64,000 nucleotides of DNA from Pyronema omphalodes (Eukaryota > Ascomycota > Pezizomycetes > Pezizales > Pyronemataceae), in contig JAJJXM010000095.1 in assembly GCA_024516155.1 (NCBI GenBank), forward strand, positions 1-64,000, given 5' to 3'. The position numbers were made by a program, and so were the translations under genes. The notes below the pieces were generated by a model. The model was not told the DNA's origin, searched no databases, and saw only the letters and a program-made list of their open reading frames with translations. Position 1 is the stretch's first letter; each line of letters opens with the position of its first letter. Of this stretch, positions 1 to 11,685 are shown one piece after another.

Positions 1-232
1 CTTTTCTTTTCTCTTTCTTTCTCTCTTTTTTCTTTTCTTCTTTTTTCTTTTCTTCTTTCTTCTTTTCTTCTTTTCTTCTTTTCTTCTTTCTTCTTTCTTT
101 TTTCTTTTCTTCTTTTCTTTTCTCTTCTTCTTTTCTTATTTTGTCTTCTTTTTTGTCTTCTTTTTTTGTCTTCTTTTTTGTCTTCTTTTTTTGTCTTCTT
201 TTTTGTCTTCTTTTTTTGTCTTCTTTTTTTGT
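1..232. repeat. Polypyrimidine tract and T-rich 12-13 base tandem repeat
   Basis: The first 137 bases are uninterrupted pyrimidine (mixed CTTTT, CTTCTTTT and CTTT units). They run into a tandem array of T6-7 GTCTTC, about eight copies. Such homopurine/homopyrimidine mirror tracts can form triplex (H-DNA) structures. The repeat starts at or before the window edge, so its full length is unknown. Confidence 0.85.
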
Positions 233-585
233 CTCCCGCTGTTCCGTGTGTGAAGAGCCGCGATATTTAATTGGAATTTGAATCTTCTAATCACTTCATC
301 TGATGATGATAATAATAGCATAACCCCCCAAATTTAGTTTCTGGGGTTACGTTTGGGTTTTGGGGTTTGGGGTTTGGGTTTTGGGGTTTGGGTTTTAGGT
401 TTTGGGTTTGGGTTTTGGGTTTATGTTTGGGGTTTGGGGTTTACGTTTTTTGGAGTTTGGTTTTGGGGATTTGGTTTCTGGGGTTATGATTGGGGGTATG
501 TTTGGGGTTTATGATTGGGGTTTGGTTTGGGGTTACGTTTGGGGCTTAGTAAGCTATGAGTTCATAGGTGTAGGTGTAGTTAAGA

Positions 586-606
586 GGGGGGGGGGGGGGG
601 GGGGGG
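586..606 (+). repeat. Poly-G run (21 G)
   Basis: An uninterrupted run of 21 G lies at the end of the G/T-rich tract at 340-545. Its length is probably unreliable in any assembly. Confidence 0.85.
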
Positions 607-1124
607 TTTCGTAGTTTTTTGGTTTGAAATCTGGAAGGTGGTGGAGCACCGGGGGTTGAGGGATGATGGAATGGATGAGAGTTGAAAATAGAATTAAAGC
701 ATCAATGGAGGAAGAAGTTCGATTCCAGTATCGGCAGAAAGTTCTGGAGGATAAAGAACTCTAGCGATGGTCGTAGATAATTATTCAATGCATCAATAAT
801 TCCATGCTTCTACGAATGCATGCCATCATTCTCGAATCCCTTCAATATATTTCCCCAGACAGACACTCACGAAACATAAAAGGTATTTTTATCAAGTTCT
901 ATATATTAAAAACCATTCCAAAGCTACACCAAACAAAAAAAAAAAACCACATTGCCTTTACAATTTACTTCCCTTACAATATAACCCAAACTCCTACAGA
1001 ACATAAAAAAGAAACACCCTTTTTTTTCATCACTTTCTTTTTCTTTCTTTACAATCTCAACGTTGGTTAAATTGTCAATAACCGAAACTCCAACAAGCTG
1101 AGCCAATCCTTAGTTCGCCAATTC

Positions 1125-2929
1125 TTAGTTCTCAATTCCAAAAACCTCACGAATAGCAACGCCAAAACGACGGATAGCCTCATTCATAGCACCGAACTGC
1201 AGTTCTCATTAGCCCTCATCTCGTAGTTCATATTTCATCACTCGAAAACGTACCTCCGCAGCCGCAAAAGTGGCTCTGAAAAACACCTTCTTCATCTCCG
1301 TCTCCTGATCCGCCAAGAAGTAACTTCCAGGGGTAACAAGAACACACTCCTTGATAGCCTTTGCAAATACCTCCTCCTCAATCTCCTTGGGGGTCTTGTT
1401 GCCGGGGTACTTGGAGATATCAAGGTTCATCCAGTGGAACATTCCAGCGGCAGGAGGAGTCCAAGAAACAACTGACTTAGGAAGATGTTCCTCACATGCA
1501 GCCATAAGGACATCACGACGCTGGGTGTACTCCTTTCTGATGTTTCCGAGCCACTGAAGGTAGCCGGCATGTCCCCACTGCTCATCGAGAAGACGGTGGA
1601 GAATAACCTGAGAGATACCAGAGGGGTGCTGGGTAGAGACTTCTCCGTGGCGCTGGATACGCTCACAAATCTGGGCAGATGCGACGACCCATCCGGTACG
1701 AGATCCAGGAGCGAGCACCTTGGAGAAGGAGTCGAGACGAACGACACGACCATCGGTATCAATGGAGAGAAGGGAGGGAACAAGGGATGCGATAAACTCC
1801 TCGGAGGTAAGCTGGGTCTTTTGCTCCTCGGCAGGGACTCCGTAAGGGTTCATCTGAAGGAAGTAGTAAGGCTCGTCCTCAATGATGATAAGGTCGTGCT
1901 TCTGAGCAACCTTGTAAATCTCCTTACGGCGCTGGGCACTCTGGGTTGCACCAGTGGGGTTCTGGCCAGAGGGGACAGTGTACATCAAGAAAGGCTTACG
2001 GGCTCCACGGGCTTCAACATCCCAGGTGGCGAGGAGAGTATCCAAAGCAGAGGGGATCATTCCCTCCTCGTCCATAGCTACACCGACGAAGCGGCAGCCA
2101 AGAGGGTGGGAAGTCTCAACGGCAGTGGCAAAGGTGTACTCCTCAGAGATGACGTAGTCGCCGCGCTCGAGGAACATACGGTAGACCATGTCCAGAGAGG
2201 AGGTAGAACCAGCGGACATAGTACAAGCCCAGTCACGGTAGGGAGGGTTGTGGACAATCTCGGTGTGCTCGGTGATCCAGCGGAGGAGCTGGGCGGAACC
2301 GGTGGCCTGGCCGTAGTTCAAGGCAACCCAAAGGTCGTAGGAAGACTTTCCATCACGGATATCGTGCTTGCCAATGTGCATAATCTCGCCGGAGACTTCG
2401 GTTTCGGCTTGGGTGAACTTGCCGAGGGCGGGAACCTTGACGTCGAAGGACTCGAAGGGAAAGTATTCTCCAAGAGGGAGACCTCCACCGAGGGAGATCA
2501 TTCCTAAGATCCATGAGCAGGGGCCAGCTGTAGGAAGCGAAAGAAAATCATACCGGGAGTAGCCATATGCTTAGCAAGAGACTTGAGGACTGTCGACTTG
2601 CGGGCCTTGCTCTCAGTGCTGAGACGGTCTATGCTGGTCAGCACAATGCCGCTCAACGGAGAAGAAATACCATACAGTCCCAACGCTTTGCCAAAGGCTT
2701 CCAGGGAGCCTGCCGAGATTCAATTAGTTTTTCCGGCCATTAATGGTGATATTCTGTTACGCACAGGTGCCTTGAAGAGCTCACTGTCGGTGCGGGCGGC
2801 AATTCCTCCGTTCAATTTTCCGGCGGCGGCACGACGGGCAGCAACACCCTCGGGCATGAGACGACCGGGGACAATGCCCCCCGAGGAGACGTGGTTATCG
2901 CCGTTAGAGATAGTCGATGGGGGTGCCAT
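1125..2929 (-). CDS. ARO8: Aromatic amino acid aminotransferase, ARO8 type
   Basis: PLP-dependent class I aminotransferase. It transfers the amino group between aromatic amino acids (and, in many fungi, 2-aminoadipate) and 2-oxo acids. Five exons read 2929-2765, 2709-2676, 2628-2554, 2503-1254 and 1196-1125, which join to 1596 bases (531 residues). The joined N-terminus gives the family block RLSTESKARKSTVLKSLAKH followed by PGMISLGGGLP. SFSKVLAPGSRTGW at about residue 350 carries the PLP-binding lysine, and SGQNPTG precedes it. The last exon restores the usual ending (AIRRFGVAIREVF), which a long frame reading through the last intron misses. The first acceptor (2709/2710) could instead be 17 bases further 3' with another exon arrangement. 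Substrate choice between aromatic amino acids and aminoadipate cannot be told from sequence. Confidence 0.92.
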
Positions 2930-3589
2930 TGTTGGGTATTGTCGAGGTCGAGATGCTCAATTGCTCGGTTGCGGGTTGCGAAGGTGGCGGATGTGGTTTT
3001 ATTTAACGCGGGGCACAGTTGGGCGGTGGAAAGATCCGATGCGCTAAGGAGGCGGGTGTCTCTGCTAGCTTCATGAGCTGAGGCAAGCTGTGGAAAGCGA
3101 AGCTGCAGACTGAAACAAAGACAACTTCCTCCCAGACGGAGATATTTTGCCCCCGGCGCTTCGTGCTTCCCAATCGAACACAATTTAATCAATTGATTCA
3201 ATCTGCAGGCACATGACTCCTTTTGTATTCCGGATCGACAGTTGAGCTAGGAAGCCGAGAACAGAGGAACAGCGCAGCTACTCTACAACCCGTGGATATG
3301 CGATGACTTTATGATTTCCATCCACATGCCAGGGTACCAGTAATCCCTGGGACACCGACGAGAACCGCTGCAGCGAGAAAGCCGCGGTCGTGTTGTGACA
3401 CTGCGTAACTGAGTCGAAGTGAAGTAGGATGCGCAACACACATGATGGATATACCCTAAAGAACTTAATTCTGGACGGCTGGAAAGTTGGAAGAATCGGG
3501 GATCTGGGATTGAAAATCGATGAGGTATTCTGGTTATCACAGAGGTGTAGCTAATACCCCCACCATGTAACCCCGCACGGTGACAACCG

Positions 3590-3652
3590 TAAAGTTTTAA
3601 TTAACGTTTCCTTATATATCACAAATCATTACCTATAATAATAATCCTACAG
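3590..3652. repeat. 63-base diverged direct repeat, copy A
   Basis: This aligns without gaps to 4657-4719 with roughly four bases in five identical by eye, including shared TTAATTAACGTTT and AATCCTACAG. It lies in a gene-free spacer, about 1.07 kb from copy B. Confidence 0.75.
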
Positions 3653-4656
3653 AAGGAATAATAATGTAGAGAGCTGCATTCGCTAACTTTCTCGCATTAA
3701 ACAGGCATTTTCTAACTTCAAAGACCAGTGAGAACGTTGGGTCAACCCTAAAGCCTAATTCCCGTCTTACTGCGTCTCGGGCCACGATCCGGGATGGCTG
3801 GCGTCGGTTTGGAGCCTTGGCAAAAGCTTCGGCTTCAAAGTTTTATATGTGTCGGGATGTGTTTAACCGCTCAACTCGAATCACAAATAAACCTGTATTC
3901 AAAGCTTGTGGAAGCCAGCGAGCATTCTGTACGAGAATTCTTAACTGATCCATACGGGGCCGCCGAGGAGAGCTCAGACCATTTCAATCATTTGTAGATG
4001 ACTGCCGATTAATGGTCTGGCCCAATCGGTTCTGTTCCCTCGCCACCATCATCTTTACATACACCACCCCGCCTCCCACTTCGGAACGTGGCCGGCCGGA
4101 ATGTATGTGTTGTACACGCATGTATCTAGAGTGACTATGGGTACTATCTTTCTATGTCGATACATGTCGACGTTTGCGAGCCTGGAGGATTATTCGAGAC
4201 ACCTTTGACAGAAGATCTTCATAGGAACAATTTTCCCAAACAGGCGTATGTCACAAGTTAGATTTTCCATCCTATATAGAAAACAAAAACTTTTGTTTGC
4301 AATTTGACCCGGCCGGTTGGTTGGAACCTTTTGAAGCGGATGCTGTTGTGCGACAATAAAACCTTTTTGCCGTTGTTTGTACCCGGGTTTCCAGTGATAC
4401 TGCGCCACTAGTGGTTGTTTGGGCTTGATTGGGGTTGGGGTTTAGGGCTTTCTCAGGGGTCGGGAGAGTTCAGGCTTTGGATGAGGACGAGTGCTTAACC
4501 GTGTATAGTGATATGTACCCTCATAAAAAACATTGTATGTCACAGTGTAATGGTGCAGGTTCTCCACTTACACCACTCCACTGTTCCACCAAAAGCACCA
4601 GTAAACAATTGTGTTTCACAGGTCAACAAGAGAATCGTAAGCCAATTACCCAGTCA

Positions 4657-4719
4657 TAAAGCCTTAATTAACGTTTCATTAAATATCATAACTCATTACC
4701 CATAACGATAATCCTACAG
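4657..4719. repeat. 63-base diverged direct repeat, copy B, in permease 3' flank
   Basis: Partner of 3590-3652. It ends about 33 bases beyond the permease stop codon, so it probably lies in that gene's 3' untranslated region. Copy A may therefore be a relic of a duplicated 3' end. Confidence 0.75.
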
Positions 4720-4751
4720 ACTCCCCGGTATCGTAAAACTGAATCGCGCTC

Positions 4752-6837
4752 TTAATACAGGTCCACTGGATCCTCTTGTGGGTCATTCTCCGCTCCCGCC
4801 ACCACCCATGCCGTCCTAACTTCCTCCATAATATAATTGTCCCGGTCAAAATACGGCGTTCGTTCAATCTTTAACTTTTTACCAATCGCCAACTCGACCA
4901 CCTTAAGACCGCCCCAGTAAGCCACTCCTCCAGCAAATACCGCCATAGTCACCGTCGGTGCCAGGTACCATGCCACCTGCATTATAGCTGACGCATTACC
5001 AATACTAACCCAGGGTACGAAGACCAGGTAAATGTTGGAGAGGAGATAGAAAAGCGGAATGACAGGTCCCAACCACGGCTTGAAGCCACGGAGTTCAGCC
5101 CACTTTCCACCGGTGGAGTAACGCTTGTACAGCAAACCTGCTGCCAGCAAAAGCCCAATGCATGCATCGATAGCATAACTCCTCAAATAATTCAAAAATG
5201 CAAAGGAGTCTTTATCTTTGAGTACCAATATTAAAAGGACAGATACAATCCAGTGCAAAAATAGAGCCGGAACTGGGGTTTGACCAAATTCGACAGAAAC
5301 AGTGGATGAGGTTGAGACACTGTTGGACCGAGCGGGGCTGGGATATAGCCAACGGAGGAATAACCGAGAACTGTTGAACTGAAGCGACCAGAATTTACTG
5401 AAGGGGAGGATACCCTCCTTGGCTATTTCTTGCTTCACTTTGGCGTTGGTAAAGACGTTGGACAATAGGTTTCCGAAGGCAGAAATGGCGCAGAATGCGG
5501 GAAGGATGCGGGAGGCGGGTGTGTCGGGGCCAAAAATCTAAGCGGTTTAGCTCTGCTTGGGGAAAAGGTGAGAGATGATAAATCAAATATTGGACGGGAC
5601 CTACACGATCAAAGAAAATGACGGCCATGCGAGTATCACTTTTGATATCGAGGATCTCGGAACTAGGGACAACACAAAAGTACGAGATGTTCGTGAGAAT
5701 ATACAGAACTGACACCAGAGAGAGTGCAGAGAAGGTGGATCTTTTGAGAGTGCTCTGGGGTCGCTTGATATCGGACATCACATCTATTTTCTCATCAATA
5801 ACACATCGCAGCACACCAACATACCTAAATAGGGACTTACAATTTACACTTTCGAACCCCGAATACGAGAACCGAATCATAAACATGGCTGACACAAACT
5901 CATACGGATTTGTTTCGGTTGTCTTGAATGACGTCCTTACATTAAAGTTCTTTGTCGCGGGATCAATATTTTTGAATGCTCCCCCACTCACCGCAAATCC
6001 GATGATAATGATGAATAGCAAAATAAGCACCTTGAATCCTGCCAGCACATTACTCGCCCAAATACCACCATTCCTCCACAGGCCATGAAGACCACACACA
6101 ACTGTCAAAGCCGCAATAGCAGTCAACTTCTCTAGCCAGATTTCTGGCTCGTGGATATTAAAACATTCAAAAATGTACCTGGCAAAGAAAATGGCATTTC
6201 CAGCAGTATGTGCTAGCAGGATGTAGACAACCGCATACACACAGGTGGCGAGATACGCGGGACGCTTGTAAATCCATTCGAGATAATTCTTTTCACCGCC
6301 AGAACGGGGGATCCAGTCATCACGGGAGCGATTTTCCTCGGGGATGTAGCGTCGTCGACGGGGAATGGTCAGGCCAAGTTCAAGGTTAACGCAGAGTCCT
6401 GCGAAGGCAATCAGAGCGCCGAGGAGCCAGAAGATGAGGGATATGCCGACGGATTCGGTGCCCTGGAGAATCTGGAAGTTTATTTCAGCATTAGGAAACA
6501 ATCAATTTTTGGTCGCCCGATCACAATCTATACTTGGTATTTCAAGTTTTTTCAATAGCAGGAATTAAAAGGAACTCACACTGATAGGAGTAGAGAATAT
6601 TCCACCGCCAATAACTGTGTTGATCAGCAAACTGGCCGTATCCGAAAATCCGAGTTTATCGGTTTCAGCATAATGCGATATCACTGGTTTATTGTCTTCA
6701 AAACCGGAGTCCGCGCGATCCAAAAGGATACGGTTGTGTTCGCCAATGTCGCTTTCGTAGATGGCTGTGCTTGCTTTTCGTTCGGTGCTGAAGGCTGTTG
6801 ATTGCCGGTTTGGCGGGGGGAAGGAGGATGACTCCAT
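4752..6837 (-). CDS. Amino acid permease, LAT/MUP1-like (APC superfamily)
   Basis: Multi-pass plasma membrane transporter. Members of this fungal group, such as yeast MUP1, take up methionine and related amino acids; the substrate here is inferred only. Four exons, 6837-6580, 6471-5841, 5783-5605 and 5537-4752, join to 617 residues. After a roughly 60-residue polar N-terminus comes the first helix with the substrate-binding glycine motif NTVIGGGIFSTP. Later family blocks include FSYSGFESVNYVMSDIKRP (created by splicing exons 2 and 3), then SNVFTNAKVKQEIAKEG and GFKPWLGPVIPLFYLLSNIY. About 12 hydrophobic segments are visible. The start at 6837 gives an acidic and serine-rich N-tail, as expected for endocytic control in this family. 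Introns are 108, 57 and 67 bases. Confidence 0.88.
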
Positions 6838-7891
6838 GGTATGCTATAGAGAACTTTCAGCAGGCGGCATGGATTTGAAGACCTTCTCCCCCTTGAATTA
6901 AATTCGATATTTAAATCACAATATCGCATCTGCTCTTCCTCGCAGCGCCATCAGATTTTTTTTTGGATTTTGATATCAGGCTTTCAGAACTGCATCTCAA
7001 TTCAAACCAGCGCGGGACTAATGTCTTGGTTCTCTAGTTTCCCCTACCTCCCCGATTTTGTCTAACTTCGTTCACTTTAGATCTGTCGATCATCGCCTAT
7101 GGTTCGCCAACCACAGCAAAATCCACTAAAGAATCACTAGTCAACTAGCGCAGATCGTAACCCCAGAATTGTGCTTTTAAAGACAACACCTCATGTATAG
7201 ACGCCATACATGTGGAAAGTCAATAGGCGTGTCTCAAAGGGCGGGTTTTTATCGGTTGACAGACGACGCAATGATGAGCGCAGAAAGCCGGACTTTATCA
7301 GGACAGCTAGCGAGAGTTGTTCTAAGACATTTTTTGATAGGCGTTGGGAAGGAATTGACTCGGACCAATGCCATCAGGCTCGGGCATGGTGCTACGTACC
7401 AGTTCGTCCGACCATTCATAAACAGTAGGGCCGCACTTCCACGGGTATCTAGAGGTCCTTCATAACCAAAATCAACAGTGGTAATGGCGACTTGAGATGC
7501 CTTTCCCGTAGGTTCCGGTCGTTTCCAGAACCGAATCAAGACATCCAGTTGCCAGCTCTTCTTTCGACCATCAATTTCATGAATCTCATCGGTAATGATA
7601 TGGGGCAACCATTAGCAGGCAAGGTACACGAAAGACAGCAGACTACGGGCCTTCGGCCGCGCATAACACGTAGTGCTGTCATTCCTATACATCTCTAGCT
7701 AGCATTGGTAGTTTTACCAGAAGCTGCGGCTCCTCAGAGTGCAGATTAACAGCGGCTGGCCGCCCGTACACCGATACAATACTCATACACCAGCACCTTA
7801 CCCCGCGCAGCTTCTAACCGCTGAACGTGCGTGCACAGACCGTCATCGTCGCTCGCGTTTCATCCGGTCCTTTCTTGCCATCGCCGCCGCT
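6838..7891. other. Divergent intergenic region
   Basis: This separates the left-reading permease from the right-reading orphan gene and should hold both promoters. On the minus strand a 119-codon frame (7608-7249) begins with protein-like sequence (SWQLDVLIRFWKRPEPTG) but then degrades. I do not recognise it, and it could be a gene relic or chance. A frame upstream of 7892 stays open from 7739, but its content is not protein-like. Confidence 0.6.
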
Positions 7892-10657
7892 ATGATACAA
7901 TTAATATCTGGAGTCGGCGACATCATAGCTATCGCCCGCTTCTTCCTCGCAATTCATGAAAACTACAAGGATGCCGATCGGGATTTCGAAACATTCCAGC
8001 GGGCGTCAAAGGATTTCGGATATGCCTTGGAGAATCTCGGGAAAGCGTTGATGCAGTATAAGGAGATGGTACAGAATTCACAGAGCCCGGTTTCAAGTGT
8101 AAGGTCGAGAACTTCGCCGTATCAAAATTTATTGCTGCGACCTCCGAGTCCGCCACCTGAACACGATTCTATTAGCCTGAAGAATATTATGGAGACATTC
8201 AAAAAATTACAGTGAGTACTGATGAGAAAGTATGATCATCGTATAATGAGACTGATTGGGGTAAATAGGGCAGATACGAAGCTTTTTGTCGACAGGTATC
8301 ATCACGATAATATGAATACTATTATGAGAGTGGTATTTTTATCTTTGATGAATACATGTTTTATTAAACTAACCACTTCTTGTATAGTTTTATCAAGCGG
8401 CGGGTACCATGGCTAGTGATCTTCGCGAACTCAGGGAGCAGATGATGCTTCAAATGCAAATTGTTCAAATCACGACACAAGCTGTGTTGACGTATGTTGT
8501 CCATATATTGACTGTGGTCTAAGTACTGAAATCTGTATAGGGAAATCGGATGCGAAACTCAAAAACGGCAGGTTGAGTACCATAATCAACAATCTGCCAT
8601 GATAACAGACTTGTCGAAACAACTGATGGGTAAGCCACCGTCAATTCTCACATAATTAGGCACCAGCTCACAAAATGGATTTTGGTTAAGCCTATAATAG
8701 CCTTCAACGTCCAGGAGCCAGTAGAGCGGCGTCATGGCATAACACACTGGCGCGTAGAGCAAGCGCCGTAAGCGGTCCGACGATCGTTATTCAACCGCCT
8801 GAGACTACCGAACGAGACGTTCAATGGCTTCACGAGCACTTTTCTTCGAAACCCATCAAAACGTCACAAATGCTCGACCTATCCCGTCGTTGGTATTCGA
8901 AGGTTTATCCTTCTCCATTATCAATTTATATCACATAACCTAACCTTTATGGCTAGGCACGCAATGCCCTCCCCACCATCGATAAAGACCGCGACGTCCA
9001 CCAAATTTATATAGACCTCAGCAAAGCCTATTGGATTCTTCATCAAGTAATGACGAAAGATGCCTTCGCTGAAATCCGCAGCATCCCGGCTTCTTTGCAG
9101 GAGATCACTTGTCTTTCACAGGATATCACTGAGGCCTTGCATGCATTATGGGTTAATGCGCAGGCTCCAAGTCTGAAGGATTTAAAGGAGCTGGTGAAAT
9201 CACAGCCTCAAAGATTCGATCTGGAATTACCGGGTGCGGATCTGTCTCCGCCAATGCTGCAAATGTCCCATTTGGATGGAGATCCATTGGATCATGGGGT
9301 TATGAAACTCCAACTGTTGGTACTCCCTCTTCAGTTTCTCTATCCCGTCTCATGAAAATTTGTCACTGCTAGCGGAGCAGGCGTTTGTTAAAATACTGAC
9401 TTCATCTCTCAGTGATGTCCCCACAAAAGCCGGCCGCAACCGACAACTCTCAATCTACATGCCCGACAGCCCGAAAAGCGACGATATCTACCTCGTTGAA
9501 CTTCACCGCTCCCTCGGTAACACCACCGAACCAGCCAATAAAGAAACATACACTATCACACGAAGCCAATCACGGCTTATACCTTACTACGTCTGGAACA
9601 GCCTAAAAGACGAAGAATCTGACCCTCAACGACTACGAGTCGCAATCCAGCCTACAGAAAGACCTCATCAGAAAAGTTATACCTTCAGGAACAAGAACGG
9701 TATGTCAATCCTATCTACTACCATGACAAAGAGAAACATTATCTGACTCTGGGCCACAGATATGTTTGCCTTCAACCAAGCCCTCACCGGCTTCAAGGTT
9801 AAAGCCGGAATACCCGCAGTCGACAAAGTAACTATCAAAATCTCCTGGATGTCCGAAGTCCAATACACACGAGCACGGCTCCAGTTATGGTTCGAGGATC
9901 TTTCGGGAGATATACCGATGGGTCCTACACACGCCGCTACTTTTCCGACTCCTATGTCTCCTAGGCCTTTATCTATGGACTTCGATGAAGTGAAGGACGA
10001 AACAACCAGCGATAATCTTTCAAAGACCAGCAACACACCGAGTTTACATAAGAGTGAACGGCTAGAGAAAATTGAAAGCGCACAAGTTGTGCTATATACT
10101 GTTGATCAAGAAGGAAGACAGTGTATTTATTTTACTTCACGTAAGTTGCCACCATTTGTCGTCGAGAGACGCTATCAACGTGTGTATTATTGGCACACAC
10201 AGGGCAAAGGCTTATACTAGTAGTGGATTATTGTAAACTCGACCCCCTTTCCTGTTGCGGCCGTAATAAAAAGGGACAACCTGCAAACATGAACTGCTGC
10301 GATAGACTGGTTTTAACCTCGTCACTGAGAAAGGATTTGCCGCTGTATAAGCTGTCACAGAAAGGGGAGGAGTCACTGGGGATTCCGTTGGCGGAGAATT
10401 TTTTGAAATATGATAGGGTGGGAAGGGATGCGCCGAGACCGTTTGGGAAGAAGATGCCGGTGAAATGGTGTGCTATCAAGTTTAAGGATAAGACTGGTGA
10501 GTCTTTTGATAAGGTCGATAATCTCGATCATTCACTAATGAAAGCAACAGAGAAAGCACTTTTTGTCAGGAACTACGAAGAGGTTTGTAAAGTCAGGGAA
10601 AAGAAGATGAAAATGCAGCAAAAGAAATTGATAAGGGCGCAGACTGTAAATATGTAG
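7892..10657 (+). CDS. Orphan multi-exon fungal protein with helical N-terminal domain
   Basis: I do not recognise the function. Ten exons fit cleanly: 7892-8211, 8269-8332, 8388-8491, 8541-8629, 8691-8902, 8957-9319, 9381-9699, 9760-10140, 10203-10496 and 10551-10657. They join to 750 residues with every phase matched. The start at 7892 gives an N-terminus reading GVGDIIAIARFFLAIHENYK, which resembles the helical domain placed at the front of many fungal STAND/NLR-like and orphan proteins. No NTPase motif follows. The middle is helical and charged, with IQPPETTERDVQWLHEHF. The C-terminal third is predicted beta-rich (CIYFTSR, then LILVVDYCKLDPLSC) and has six cysteines between about residues 627 and 650. 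It ends with a basic coiled tail (KMKMQQKKLIRAQ). The last intron is 54 bases and stop-free, so it may be retained in some transcripts. The acceptor at 9380/9381 is the least certain border. Confidence 0.72.
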
Positions 10658-11685
10658 GAATATAAGGTTTAGGTTGTTTCAACATAATCGAAAATGGGAG
10701 AGAGGGACTTCCTTTGTATAGGGTTAGAAAGTTCTGCTGCTACACGGAAAGCGCAATAAGGTTACAACTTCCAGGTTAGATAATAATTGAGGAGTGTTCG
10801 GGGGATGGTATAAGGAAGGGGAATGTAATTGCTGCGTATTACGGTGGAGGGGAAGAAGGGTGGTTTAGGGAGATGCAGAGGGTTTCAAAGGCAGAATGAA
10901 ATGATAATGCATCTAATCCATTTGTGCCATACGGTATGCATGCATGATATGAAGAGGATAACCGTTTGTGATGTTCTGGAATGATGTGTTATGTAATAAT
11001 GTTAATTTCAATCCGACACTTTACTATTTCACTTTCTATTAGCAACTTTCACAAACAGCTGTGGGTATTAGGTACATTAAGTTGCTCATAAACATCCCTT
11101 GTCTGTCTATGTGTAGCGCTCTGGGGTTCTATTTACGAAGCAGTCAACAGATCATGATGGGAGCTGAGGAAGGCGCCACCACCGGCGTGATGATACGACT
11201 GTTTTATTACTTTGGTTACTTTGAAGGAAGAATCGTTTTGACAATATGGAAGAGACGAGAAGGCGCTTTTGGTGGAGATGATATCGGCGTCTTTGATTTG
11301 TTTTTAAAAGGGTCGATACAGGGCCAAAGATCTGATATTGAGTGAGCGCGGGTGATTTAGTGAAAGTACAATCAAGTAGCCCCCTTAGAAGTTGGTAATC
11401 AAGTGTTATTACCGATACTCTAGATAAATTGTCGGAGGATAATGCCAGTACACTCTGCTACTGTTATTAGTTTTTTGCATTATGGTCAGATCCCGAATGG
11501 TAAGGTTGATTAGGTTGTCCAGGATTCACGGTATGTATTTCACATCGGGATTGTTGGGCAGTGTGAACTTTTACGTGTGAGAAGGCCGATTTCCTAGCAT
11601 AAATATACATGTCTTAAACTAATCTCTAACATCTCACCAACAAAATTTGAAGATATCGTGCTATACCATATATAGCTACGAGTCT
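10658..11685. other. Intergenic region; right part belongs to the tandem duplication
   Basis: Bases 10658 to about 11290 are the 3' flank of the orphan gene, with nothing recognisable. From about 11290 the sequence is the counterpart of about 13350-13594 (for example ACAGGGCCAAAGATCTGATA against GCAGGGCCGAAGATATGATA). The duplicated unit therefore extends beyond the 3' end of the coiled-coil gene copies. Confidence 0.65.

Larger units (their letters stand above)
1..1124. other. Low-complexity spacer, no supported gene
   Basis: Bases 1-137 contain only C and T on the shown strand. A run of about eight near-identical 12-13 base units of the form T6-7 GTCTTC follows up to about 232. From about 340 to 545 the strand is G/T-rich, with runs such as TTTGGGG and TTTGGG, and there is an uninterrupted run of 21 G at 586-606. 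From about 650 to 1124 the sequence is ordinary and holds the downstream (3') flank of the aminotransferase gene. Short open frames here are produced by the repeats; I see no protein-like sequence. Confidence 0.8.
2930..4751. other. Intergenic region between aminotransferase and permease genes
   Basis: This contains the upstream (promoter) side of the aminotransferase gene and the downstream side of the permease gene. No gene-like frame is supported; the short open frames have no recognisable content. The one structure seen is a 63-base sequence at 3590-3652 that recurs at 4657-4719, next to the permease stop codon. A G/T-rich stretch lies near 4430-4450. Confidence 0.7.

Noticed and set aside
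340..545. TTTGGGG/TTTGGG-rich stretch resembling a telomere
   Set aside because: The units are irregular and not TTAGGG, the usual ascomycete repeat, and genes with normal order follow. It is a G/T-rich low-complexity tract.
1485..2507. Open frame of 340 codons on the plus strand
   Set aside because: It is the exact antisense of the aminotransferase exon and lacks protein-like composition.
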